A DNA stretch of 64,000 nucleotides, taken from positions 186,001 to 250,000 of the forward strand of contig JAMZAV010002043.1 in the NCBI GenBank assembly GCA_024449915.1. The letters run 5' to 3'. The DNA is from Sweltsa coloradensis. Taxonomy: Eukaryota; Arthropoda; Insecta; Plecoptera; Chloroperlidae. Below, piece by piece: positions 40,113 to 50,946 of this stretch; position 1 is the first letter of the stretch, and each line of letters begins with the position of its first letter. Made by a program: the position numbers and the translations under genes. The notes under the pieces are model-generated. The model made no database searches. It worked only from the letters and a program-made list of their open reading frames with translations, and was not told where the DNA came from.

Positions 40113-40124
40113 TGTAAGTATGAA

Positions 40125-42718
40125 AAGTAAACTCAATTTATTGTTGCCAATGCGTTCTTTTACATATCAATATAAGTTGTAATCTAGAACATCACTTCTT
40201 TAATTTAATTTTGAAGATTCTTCTTACGAGTGCATTCTACTAGAGATTACACTCATCTCATCCATAGGAGTGACTTTGAAAAAAAAATCGAAAATAATTG
40301 CTCATGTCATAGGAGAAAGGTAGGCCTACTGAACGCACATTGGACATGCAGGGGACAAATAAAATTGTAGACCCGACTTTAAAACGAAATTTAAATTTTA
40401 ACCATGTGATTAGAACAAGAATATTATAACACCTGAAAATGGCTGATGTTTTCATGAAAGTTTATACAACACATCGTAACTATGACGACCCCAAAACGCT
40501 TCGACTTGTAACCAACAGGCAACAACATTCAGGGGCCAGAGCACATTTAGAACATAAAAGAGATGACTTGCTTTTTACTACCTATTGGAATTGAATAATA
40601 TACATTCTAGTCTAGACTTTTTAAACACATTGGCCATCCATCAAGGACAAGGGTGGGGAACAGAACAACAAAATACTCAGTGTGAACTTACCCCGGTCAA
40701 GTTTTAAAATGTGTCCCCGTTGAAACTGAAGCACAATTTTAAACTTTATGAAACACTAACACAATATTATTTAACTTAAAAATAGTACATAACAATTAAA
40801 AACTGGTTTTAACACTTCCACGCACACTTATTCCAACTGACACCTCCTCCTGCCAACAAGTGGCATGCAAGTTGTTATGAACTTGAAAACTAGCGTAGGT
40901 AGGATCTACGCTACTGAATAAGAATATGAAGAGCTTAGAAGACTAACACGTCAAATATCATTGATTTAGTGGGTGCACTAGTTACTTATCACAATAACTA
41001 TCCATGTTGACAAACGTGTGATCGCAATGCTACGAGTCGCCTGCCGACACCCTGCGCGTCAAGATATGCACGCGTCGGCAGCTGAATTCAAACTGAAGGA
41101 ACAAACTGGTTTGGTTCATCTCATCTCCGCCGGCCGCCCGCTGCGAGATGTTCCAAAGAGTTCCCGCAAGCACCACTGGCAGCGCTACTGACGGAGCGCA
41201 CTAACATGAAGTTCAACCACTTGCCACGAGGTGTCGCTAGCTGCTATCAATGCGGGTATTTTGAATGCAAACATTGAAATAATGCACAACACTTGCTGTG
41301 CCGTAGTTCATAGAATTTTTCTCTCGATGCAGTTTAGACTTTTCATTTTACCAACAAAATTAAATATGTGGCTCAAGCGTACAGCCAAAGATCCTATTAT
41401 AAATAACTACGTTATTGCGTTTGCGTACAGCGCTAAATTCCGATTCGGGGAGTTCATGATTCGAATCCATCAATTCTGACAAAGTTTTTTTCCGAGGTTT
41501 TCTACGTCCGTAAATGCGATTTCAAGGGATTGAGTCCTCTTGTCCTAACTCAATAATACCATTGAGAATATTCTATACTCAAAGATAATACCATGCATTA
41601 GTTGCGTTCCCAGTTGACGCAGTGGCGGATACAGTTGGAGTGGGATGGAGTGGGGTTATACAGTTGGAGTTGCAGTGGGACGATCGCCCTCATGATTCTT
41701 TAAAAATTAAAAATATATATTATATATTATAGAGATGTGTTTCCCTACTAACCAAATCGAGAAATATTATATTATTCCATATCTTTGTTATTTTATTGTG
41801 CAAATAGTAGCGAACGGCATATATTTCAATAGTGTAATGTAAAAGACAACCTTAGAAAGTATGATAATCACGTAGGGCGGTAGGGGAGGGAGTGAAGTTG
41901 AGTTGTGGAGTGAATTGTTGGATCGGGATGTGATTATGCAAGCTACAGCAGGTCACGGCCTGTTTAGCTACAACGACTGCTTGGTTTCAACACGTATGCT
42001 GTGAATTGTAAGCTCGACATGACCACAAAACAAATTGACGCACACAAACTACATTATTTTGGTATTGCATTCAGCCCACCACTTTTTACTACCACGCACC
42101 AAATGCACTCTACTAACCTGATTTTCAAAAAATGTCACCTGCGGCGCAATTAATGGGGGGCTCTGCCCCGGGCCCGTGCATTTCTCACGGATGTACATGC
42201 AATGCATGCGAGAATCGCCCCCCTATGATCATGTCCTAGACACCAATCGTAGCCCCAACAAAACGCAACTGTTTTTCGTAACTGGAAGTTAGCTAATAAA
42301 GTCTTTATTTGCAACAGAAAATAATTCCACCAGTGCAAATATAATAATGACTTCTGACTTATCTAAGAACTAACTAAATTATTAAACATAAATTTTGAAA
42401 CATGAAAACATACATCACTTGATATTCAGAGGCATACACTACTATTTTATGGTTGTGTTCATACAAATGAATATTTACAAACGTCTATTCTAATTTCTAC
42501 TTTTGGTGGAATAGAATGTGCTCTGATTCCTAGTAAACATAGAAATTAAGCTTTTCTAGAGGTGGAGAGTCAACAATCATTTTAGGATTCAATTAATTTT
42601 TTTGGTGAAATCGGCCAATAGTTGTACAATATATTCTTACATGGCCTTGAATAGGTTCAGTTCTTCTCGTAGTTCTCTGCCAGGCCGTCTCAAATGTCCA
42701 CGAGCCCGAAGCTCGCCG
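40125..42718. other. No gene recognised (40.1-42.7 kb); possible hAT relic
   Basis: CAGTGGCGGATACAG at 41632-41646 followed by GGAGTGGGATGG repeats, and TGGGGGGCTCTGCCCC at about 42154-42170, look like parts of CAGTGGCG-ended hAT elements. No matching far end or target duplication was found. The rest is AT-rich without recognised genes. Confidence 0.45.
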
Positions 42719-43106
42719 AAGATTGAGGTTCCCCGAAAGTCCTCTGCTAGACTCTAGTAGAGATTCAGAGAAACACTTGATATGAAAGTACTTTTGGCGC
42801 TATGTGAGGTTGAGGTTCCCCGCAAGTTCTCTAGAGGCTAGACTCTAGTAGAGATTCAGAGAAACTTGATATGAAAGTACTTTTGGCGCTAAGTGAGGTT
42901 GAGGTTCCCCGAAAGTCCTCTAGAGGCTAGACTCTAGTAGAGATCAGAGAAACTTGATATGAAAGTACTTGTGGCGCGATGTGAGGTTGAGGTTCCCCGA
43001 AAGTCCTCTAGAGGCTAGACTCTAGTAGAGATTCAGAGAAACTTGATATGAAAGTACTTTTGGCGCTATGTGAGGTTGAGGTTCCCCGCAAGTCCTCTAG
43101 AGGCTA
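42719..43106. repeat. 89-bp satellite array, left part
   Basis: About four tandem copies of a unit running from GAGGTTCCCCG through CCTCTAGAGG and CTAGACTCTAGTAGAG to AAGTACTTTTGGCGC and TGTGAGGTT. The array stops at GAGGCTA, exactly where the 1778-bp element begins, and resumes after it. Confidence 0.93.
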
Positions 43107-43129
43107 CCCTAGTAGCACACCGTCAAGTG

Positions 43130-43830
43130 CCATGCATGGGCCATGGACGATTATCTTTCCGTCCGCGCATGGGCCATGCCCAACACTCGTAGATGGGCCA
43201 TGCAACGTTTTGGCCGCGAGTCCAACCAAAACCCATCGATGGTTTTTAAACATGGCACTTGCATGGTTAGCGCCAATTAGCATGCAGGACACAAGGTCCT
43301 CGTACTTGTCAGTACCATGCGTGAAAGTCGCGCATGGGCCATGTCCTACTCTCGTCCATGGGCCATGCAACGTTTTGGCCGCGAGTACAACCAAAACCCA
43401 TGGACGATTTTTAAACATGGCACATGCATGGTTAGCTTAAATTACCCATGCCTACTTTTCTGCACCATGCGTGCTAATCGCGCAACGCCCATCCACGTTT
43501 AGCGCGCAAGGCCCATGCACGTTGATCGCGCATGGGCCATGTCCTACTCTCGTCCATGGGCCATGCAACGTTTTGGCCGCGAGTACAACCAAAACCCATG
43601 GACGACTTTTAAACATGGCCCATGCATGGTAAGCGTAAAATACCCATGCCTACTTTTCATTAAAACGCGTGGTAATCGCGCACGGGGCCATGCACGTTGA
43701 TCGCGCATGGGCCATGCCCGACACTCGTCGATGGGCCATGCAACGTTTTGGCCGCGAGTACAATCAATTTTCTTGGATGACTTTTAAACATGGCACTTGC
43801 ATGGTTAGCGTGGTTCTGCCCATGGAGCTT
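43130..43830. repeat. Internal repeat block 1 (CATGGGCCATG units)
   Basis: CAACGTTTTGGCCGCGAGT occurs at about 43203, 43371, 43566 and 43742. Each is flanked by CATGGGCCATG and followed by AACCAAAACCCATGGACGA-like and TTTAAACATGG phrases. Units differ by small changes, so they amplified some time ago. Confidence 0.88.
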
Positions 43831-44229
43831 GCCATGCGTGGCGCAAATGTACGATAATACCCTGACACCCTTGTCATGTATGGGGGCAAATGTACTGAGG
43901 TAAAAAAAGACTCTTATTGATTCTCCTCAGGGAAGAGAGACCAGAGTACTGAAAATTTTTTCTAAGTATCAAGACCAACAAAATCAAGTGTAGAAGGTGC
44001 ACGTACGTGCTAACTTGGTTTCATACTTACAGAGATTGTAGTATACATTCTATGCTTTATATTGTAACAGAAAAATATTAACCCGAAAATTACGCACCGT
44101 GTGTATACAAGCTTAGCTAACAATAATAATCAACGGAGGCAATAAATACCTTATTGTAATTATTTAATGAATATTTTCTCTAATGCGGTAGAGATAGCGC
44201 CACTATCGATCGATTAAGCTGTGGCGCGT

Positions 44230-44680
44230 TTGGTATGTGCCCTGCAATTGCCATGCACTACTGGCCAGTGGCCAGTCTGTGGCACGTCGTGTATGTGCCA
44301 AGTGATTGCCATGCTCTACAACCCAAGCTGTGGCACATTGTGTATGTACCTTGCGATTGCTGTACTCAACTAGCCGGGTGTGGCGCGTCGTTTATGCGCC
44401 AGGTGGTTGCCATGCATTACTAACCAGACTGAGGAGTGTCGTGTTAGTGCCACGTGATTGCCATGCACTATTGGCCGGGCAGTGGAGCGTCGTGTATGTG
44501 TCAAGTGGTTGCCATGCTCTACTAGCCGGGCTGTGGCGCGTCGTGTATGTGCCATGTGATTGCCATGCTCTACTAGCCAGGGCTGTGGCGCGTCGTGTAA
44601 GCGCCATGTGATTGCCATGCTTAACTAGCCGGGCTGTGGCGCTTCGTTTATGTGCCAGGTGGTTGCCATGGCCACTGTCC
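44230..44680. repeat. Internal repeat block 2 (~51-bp units)
   Basis: Phrases of the form G(A/G)TTGCCATGC recur at about 44245, 44305, 44355, 44405, 44457, 44508, 44559, 44610 and 44661, with CTACTAGCCGGGCTGTGGCG and TCGTGTATGTGCCA between them. Long frames of 101-128 codons on both strands come from the repeat period being a multiple of three. Confidence 0.88.
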
Positions 44681-44884
44681 CTGCCGTGTGGTGCATCGTG
44701 CATGGGCCATGTGTCAACCTTATACCTAAATCCATTCCGTCGCAACTCGTCAATTGGCCTAGCAATAACCATGCCCAACTAGTCATGATCGTGCATGGGT
44801 CTGGTATGGCCCTTGCAATTTTCCCATGGCATGGCGCGACGGTCATGGGCCATGGATAAAACTAACTTCCGTGTGCTACTAGGG

Positions 44885-45650
44885 TAGACTCTATTCAGAG
44901 GGAAACTTGATATAAAGTACTTTTGGCGCTATGTGAGGTTTAGGTCCGCGCAAGTCCTCTAGAGGCTAGACTCTATTCAGAGAAACTTGATATGAAAGTA
45001 CTTTTGGCGCTATGTGAGGTTGAGGTTCCCCGCAAGTCCTCTAGAGGCTAGACTCCAGTAGAGATTCAGAGAAACTTGATATGAAAGTACTTTTGGCGCT
45101 ATGTGAGGTTGAGGTTCCCCGCAAGTCCTCTAGAGGCTAGACTCCAGTAGAGATTCAGAGAAACTTGATATGAAAGTACTTTTGGCGCTATGTGAGGTTG
45201 AGGTTCCCCGAAAGTCCTCTAGAGGCTAGACTCTAGTAGAGATTCAGAGAAACTTGATATGAAAGTACTTTTGGCGCTATGTGAGGTTGAGGTTCCCCGA
45301 AAGTCCTCTAGAGGCTAGACTCTATAGTAGAGATTCAGAGAAACTTGATATGAAAGTACTTTTGGCGCTATGTGAGGTTGAGGTTCCCCGAAAGTCCTCT
45401 AGAGGCTAGACTCTAGTAGAGATTCAGAGAAACTTGATATGAAAGTACTTTTGGCGCTATGTGAGGTTGAGGTTCCCCGAAAGTCCTCTAGAGGCTAGAC
45501 TCTAGTAGAGATTCAGAGAAACTTGATATGAAAGTACTTTTGGCGCTATGTGAGGTTGAGGTTCCCCGCAAGTCCTCTAGAGGCTAGACTCTAGTAGAGA
45601 TTCAGAGAAACTTGATATGAAAGTACTTTTGGCGCTATGTGAGGTACTTC
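44885..45650. repeat. 89-bp satellite array, right part
   Basis: GAGGTTCCCCG occurs at 45022, 45111, 45200, 45289, 45380, 45469 and 45558, that is, every 89 bp with one 91-bp unit. The first unit after the insertion is shorter and more diverged (ATTCAGAGGGAAACTTGATA). About 8.5 copies; units are very similar to each other, so the array is recently homogenised. Confidence 0.95.
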
Positions 45651-45926
45651 TCAAAATAGTTATTCACGTTGTTGATGTTTGCAAAACGAAATGTTAAATA
45701 AAAGCGATTTTAGATTTCTCGAGTTGGTGTCCATGTAGTGTAACGGGTTATCGAGTTATTTTTATTATGATCTGAAGTCTGATTACCAAAAGGAGGGCTA
45801 TCTGCTTTTTTTAATTTAAACATATTTTTTAACAATTGACATAATATCTGTAGAGAATACAATTGCTGCATGTATGTGTAGGTTTTGTGAGTTTAAAAAA
45901 ACATTATGAATGGGTTTAAACTCGTC

Positions 45927-46360
45927 CAGTGGCGTAGGAACCGGGGGGGGGGGGGGGGGAGGGGTAGGGGGGCAAAACTTACGTGAGTTAAATATTAATC
46001 CCAGAGTTTATGTAGTAAATGTGCACTTGTACAAATTCGACAGTCACCTTGGTAAAACGAATATGTTTGCCTAGGCCTATATGCTTAGTCATTACTTAAA
46101 AATTAGGTTGAAATTTACTAAAATGGGCCACTTCATGTTCATTTTTGGAGTTTTTAGACGGCAGTTTCAGTAAAACATCGTTTACAGAGTCTGAAAGCAG
46201 TTAAAACATGACGAAATAACTGTAGTATGGTGATTTTTTTTCGCCTTCAGTGGAAGAGCCTCCGGCGGCTGGGGCTTTCCCTCAGACCCCAGCTGCCGCC
46301 AACAAAATCTTCTAATGGATTTGCCTTTCCCCCAACTTTCAAAACGTTCCTACGCGCCTG
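45927..46360 (-). mobile_element. 434-bp non-autonomous hAT element, complete (copy B)
   Basis: Ends are CAGTGGCGTAGGAACCGG and, reversed, CAGGCGCGTAGGAACG. It is flanked by a perfect 8-bp duplication AACTCGTC (45919-45926 and 46361-46368). Same family as 19941-20357 but in the opposite orientation. A G run of about 20 sits inside the left end. Confidence 0.92.
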
Positions 46361-46368
46361 AACTCGTC

Positions 46369-47150
46369 GCTCGAATTTGTTATATACAACAAGTAGTTTT
46401 ATTTTTATTTCATTCATATAAGCATATAAGCACGATAACACATGATCAAGAAAAGAAAATGAAAGAAAATGTAACGAGAATGACGAAGAATAAAAATTCT
46501 TCTTTTGAAAATAGGTGGTTCGAAAAATTGTAATACCTATGCTATTATATGATACCCTTTTTGAATAAACGGTATTTGAAGCGTGGATAGTATATATTTT
46601 TGCCTCATTACATTTTTTTAAATATAAAAATGGCATAGGTCGCAAACTAAAAACACCAAAGATTTTTTCTTCAAACCCAACACCTCTACCAATGGGCTAC
46701 TGCAGCTAATGTGCTGTTTACCCAGTAAGCAGGTTAATTAATATTGAAAACATATTTTGATTGGGTCATTTTGCCGCATCAATATTGATTATCTTTTTCG
46801 TTTCAATCAGCCCAAACTGAGTGGTCCATCCTTAGAAAAACAAGTGCCTATCTCGTTGATAAATAAAAATATAATTTTGGTATGTTTTGAATCTAAAAAA
46901 GATAATACATTCAAAATTTCTAATGAATTGATATTTCTTGTTCCCATTTCAAAAACTGAATAATAATGGGGTTTTTGTGCAACAATAAAGAATTCAGTTC
47001 ATCAACAATCAGCAAAAACATGTTTTAGTATTTCTCAATTTAATTAATCGGAAAATAATTGTTGGGGAAAAAATGGTAAAATTGGTGTAATGGTTATTTG
47101 GTGTAATGTAATAAAATAGAAATGTAAAAAGTGTGCAATTGGTGTAATTG
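46369..47150. other. No gene recognised (46.4-47.15 kb)
   Basis: AT-rich. Near 47085-47150 the phrase TGGTGTAAT recurs several times. Confidence 0.5.
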
Positions 47151-47186
47151 ATTTTATGTAAATCAATCCAGAAATTAAAAAAAAAC

Positions 47187-47256
47187 ATTTCAGCGGGGTA
47201 TCGAACCCCGGTCTCCCGATTGCCGGTCGAGTGCTTTACTCCTAAGCTACTGAGAC
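47187..47256 (-). tRNA. tRNA-Ala(GGC)-like sequence, left arm, probably pseudo
   Basis: Folds as a tRNA: acceptor GTCTCAG against CTGAAAT (one mismatch), D-stem GCTT/AAGC, anticodon stem CTCGA/TCGGG with loop CCGGCAA (anticodon GGC), T-stem CGGGG/CCCCG with loop TTCGATA. Departures from a working tRNA are C instead of the universal T before the anticodon, a mismatch in the acceptor, and a short D-loop. A and B boxes (AGTAGCTTAGG, GGTTCGATACC) are intact, so pol III could transcribe it. Confidence 0.6.
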
Positions 47257-47386
47257 CGTTAACTTCATAACAGCTGGATTTTAAAAGTTTATATGGTCAG
47301 TTCAAAGGCAGCAGAATCGTTGTAGTACTGTTCAAATCTATTCAGATCTACAATGCACCAACAATCCAGCTGTTATGAAGTTAACC

Positions 47387-47456
47387 GTCTCGGTAACTTG
47401 GGGGTAAAGCACTCGACCGGCAATTGGGAGACCGGGGTTTGATACCCCGCTGAGAT
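47387..47456 (+). tRNA. tRNA-Ala(GGC)-like sequence, right arm, pseudo
   Basis: Inverted copy of 47187-47256. The acceptor GTCTCGG pairs with CTGAGAT using wobble. The D-stem is damaged (ACTT against AAGC) and the T-loop starts TTTGA instead of TTCGA, weakening the B box. The same GGC anticodon loop with C33 is kept. More degraded than the left arm. Confidence 0.55.
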
Positions 47457-47859
47457 TGATTTTTTAATTTCTGGATTGATTTACATAAAATGTTGTAGTA
47501 ACTTGCAGTAGCTACGGAAAAGAATATGGTCAAACATTTGACAGAATTTAAAAACTATGTAGGCCTATCTACTGGCCAAATTTACTATCTAGCATCTATA
47601 ACGCAAAACACTAACTTCACGCCACAAATTATCATGTTTCAACATAATGACAATTTAAAACCAACACATGTACATACAGTATTGAAACACGCATTTCTTC
47701 CTAGTCACCAAAAAGAGGCGGGACAGATTTAAGTCTGTAAACGTATTATTTGAACCTAACACTAAACACTTACGTTGTAAATTTGATTTCAGGAGTCGAG
47801 TCAAGGAAAGGGAAATAAAGTTTTAGTACACCAAGTTAAATAGTTTTCATATATTTACA

Positions 47860-47960
47860 TATATATATATGTATATAGTAATAATTATTTTGTAATAATA
47901 ATTCATAATAATTGATAATAATAATTAATAATAATAATAATTATAATAATAATCAACTTG
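47860..47960. repeat. AT-rich simple repeats (TA and TAA)
   Basis: TATATATATATG followed by a long TAATAA/AATAAT stretch. Confidence 0.85.
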
Positions 47961-50733
47961 TAAAACAATTTTGGATCCTTATTATAGGATGTAATATAGA
48001 AAGGTTTGTTTCACAACTATATTCAATTATTCTATGTAGTAGTTATGAACTGGGAGGTACTGACAATAGTAAGAAGGTCACTTTTTGGCTTCTTTTGTTA
48101 TTTTTTTTGCTTTTATGGTTTGATGAACTTATTAATATTAAATACGTACATACATGTTACTTTTATAATTGTAATTCATTAAGTTTGAATTGCTCAGACC
48201 TTTCAGAAAATGTCTACTGCTGAAAACTTCATAATGCATATGACGACAAACCGTAATTTGCCCACACACGGTTCACAACAGAAACTTTGCCCAGAAACCT
48301 TTTCAGTACTAGTACAAACAAAATTTTATAATAAGTACACAGGTGACGTTTCATCAGGATATGCCCTATATTATATAGCATTTGGGCAAGAGTAAAACAA
48401 AAAACAATAAATTAAATTAATAAATTAAAATAAAGATATTGTGCAAATTGCAAATTTTAAATAAATAGAAAGAGTTCTAGTACATAAACAACCCTCGTTT
48501 TTGGTCACCCATAATAAATTACACAAATGTGTGCACGTGGCTTAATATCATGAACAATAATCTTTTCAGTTCTCTTAGCATGGCTGAAGAGCAAGTGTAA
48601 ACAGAATTCGACTAGACGGTCATATTTTTCATAAACATCAACAAGATGCAACCATATTATGCTATGCATTCCACTCACAATTGTAATTTTTTTAGTCAAA
48701 AGTAAAAATAGGCCTTGTGTAAAAGTATTAAGTGAGAAGAAAAGAAGAAGAAAATGAAAATAATTTTAAAAAATATATCAAGATTTAAAATTAAAAAAAG
48801 TGGACAGTGGATGTTTGTTTTATAAGTGTCAACTCCACATAGCCCGAAGAAACATGAATGTGCATGCTTAGAATTAGGAAGTAGGAACACAAAACAATTT
48901 GTAAAGCAACAACCCCAAAAACTACATAATGTGATTCTGTAATACGTCGAGTCCAACTTCACTAAAGTCAAAGATAGAACGTTGCCAACACAACACAAGA
49001 TGTTATTCCTGTATCAAGATAATGTCTTGTCGGAGCTTTCGAAGAAGTACAACTGTACGTACCTAGTAGTTTTGTGCCAAATATGTTTAACCATAATGGT
49101 GACAGAGGGTATGAGACGGAGCAGAATAAATTTTCTTTATGCAAGTCACCATATTTAACATTTATGCCATTATAAGCCTCCATAAAAAATGCTGTGTACA
49201 AAATTGTCTGTGCGTGTGTGTGTATACGTAATATTGATCAAGTACTTCTAACAACATTTTGATAATTTTTTAATTTGTAGTAAAATATTGTCCGCAATCA
49301 AATAATGACTGTATCACACTTTTTCAACTTAATATTTATAAATAGGACCACGGCTTACATTCGCACAAAAAACTTTTTTTTTTATTCAAGGCCAAAATAA
49401 TTCCAGGACTAGGGAGGAAGTGGCAGATATAAGATTACACAAAAAGCAACGAATAAGTCACCATCACAGTAACTCGAGTATTATGAAAATAACAAGCATT
49501 TATAAAAATAGAATAAAATAAAATAAATAAATGAATAGAAGGCAAATACAGCAAAAGGTAGGATATGCCTCAATGCTGCAAGGAAAATATAATGCATGTG
49601 AAGTAGTTAAAATTACTGTGACGTATCAAACAAATGTAAATTTCAACGTATCGAAAGTTATGCAGATAATTGGGAAATGCAATAAGTTATCCATGTAATA
49701 TTAAAAAGGAAAAGTGCATTTGTGAGACTGAAATTATTCAATTACTAGTTGGACATTTGAGGAAAAATTTGTGCATAATGTGTCAACTTATATATGTTAT
49801 CCTTAAAAATGGTCTAACTAAGAAAATAAAACAATGCCAAAATGATAGGACTTGTCAATACTTGATTTTAGACATAATACAAAACTACAGTATTTCAATA
49901 GGTACTAATATCTTGAATTTATGTTTTGATGTATTAATCTACGGGTCTTCGAGTTGAAAACTTTATCGATGCTAAAATTACTTTGGGAATGTAGAAGCCA
50001 GTTCACTAACAAAAAAATGTTAGTTCATTTTTCTATACATTGTAGGTTGGTCTGTGCATTATATCCTTTCAGTTCTCATAAAACATTTTTTCTCTAAAAT
50101 GAAATATGTACTCAAATGCAAATTTATAAAATATATAAGTGGCGGTGGGCCACATGAACATGTCTGCGGGCCAGACGAGACCCAGACACACGGTATAAAA
50201 AATGCTGTTAATAACACACACGGCTGCATTTACAGAAACGTTGGTAATTTTAGGGGAAATAGAAATACATCCTCTAAATAGGGTAGGGGCCTACTTTGTT
50301 ACTATTATTGCACTCCATCCAATATCAACTTCATTTCATTGCAATTGAGCCCACATATATTTAAATAAATAATAAAAAGAAAATCAAAATAATATCTGTG
50401 CACGCTTATTATGAATCCATTGATCCGTTTTCAATCACACAACCTGTAAAAACTGAAGTTTGTGTTTTAGGACATAAATATTAATTTAAATGTCAATAAT
50501 AGTAAAAGTGCACATAAATACTTATTGCTCTAACTTTGATATGATTATTGAACCATTAAAAAACAACATTAGCATTTGGAAGCACTCTACTGACAAAGTT
50601 ATACAGTATACTGTACCAGTATTGAATGTAGTATACCAGGCATTATAATAATTTTTGACCAATTTAAAATTTTGAATGATTGGTAAATTCTATCTGGGAG
50701 AAACGATTCTGTTTTGCTCCGAGCATAAGCTTT
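47961..50733. other. No gene recognised (48.0-50.7 kb)
   Basis: Strongly AT-rich; frames are short and rich in F, I, K, L and N, as expected by chance at this composition. It could hold distal 3'UTR of the AFF-like gene, but nothing shows it. Confidence 0.4.
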
Positions 50734-50946
50734 GGGTGTTTTCGGAAACCTTGATCTGGTTAACCCGACCAGATCCCGACATAAATTGGCGTTTGGAAAC
50801 CAGCCCGATTCAAAGTATCTGCGTTTGAAAAGCTTAAGAGATCCATCGAATCACCTAATCAGGTTGAATCTAAGTGATCCCTGAAAAAGAAGGATCAAGT
50901 GGGTTGGATCCGATCTGATTGATTCTTGAGGTTTACGTAAACACCC
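50734..50946. mobile_element. 213-bp MITE with 3-bp TTT duplication
   Basis: Ends are GGGTGTTTTCGGAAACCT and, reversed, GGGTGTTTACGTAAACCT, flanked by TTT on both sides (50731-50733 and 50947-50949). A 3-bp duplication and G-rich ends fit PIF/Harbinger-type MITEs. The interior repeats GATCTGGT/ATCCGATCTGATTGA-like words. No coding. Confidence 0.75.

Larger units (their letters stand above)
43107..44884. mobile_element. 1778-bp TIR element inserted in the satellite, TA duplication
   Basis: The ends are perfect 14-bp inverted repeats CCCTAGTAGCACAC. It interrupts the satellite motif GAGGCTAGACTC with TA on both sides (43105-43106 and 44885-44886), so the target duplication is TA, as for Tc1/mariner-like or other TA-targeting elements. 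No transposase is recognisable. Inside are two internal repeat blocks: four ~170-195-bp units at 43130-43830 and about nine ~51-bp units at 44230-44680. Frames of up to 130 codons in them are repeat artefacts. Confidence 0.88.
47151..47491. repeat. Inverted repeat with 130-bp arms carrying tRNA-like sequences
   Basis: The left arm 47151-47280 and right arm 47363-47491 are near-perfect reverse complements, separated by 82 bases. Each arm is made of an outer AT-rich piece (TTTCTGGATTGATTTACAT and its inverse), a 70-base tRNA-like sequence and an inner piece (CAGCTGTTATGAAGTTAAC). The similarity continues across both tRNA flanks, so this is a duplicated and inverted genomic or SINE unit rather than two independent tRNAs. 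Confidence 0.92.

Noticed and set aside
43048..44859. Open frames of 101-130 codons inside the 1778-bp element
   Set aside because: They overlap on both strands and follow the internal tandem repeats; no domain and no start context.
42719..45650. CRISPR-like array of regularly spaced repeats
   Set aside because: The whole 89-bp unit is repeated with no unique spacers, in a eukaryotic sequence; it is a satellite interrupted by a transposon.
46247..46645. 132-codon minus frame
   Set aside because: Begins inside and crosses the right end of the hAT element at 45927-46360; composition follows AT-rich flank.
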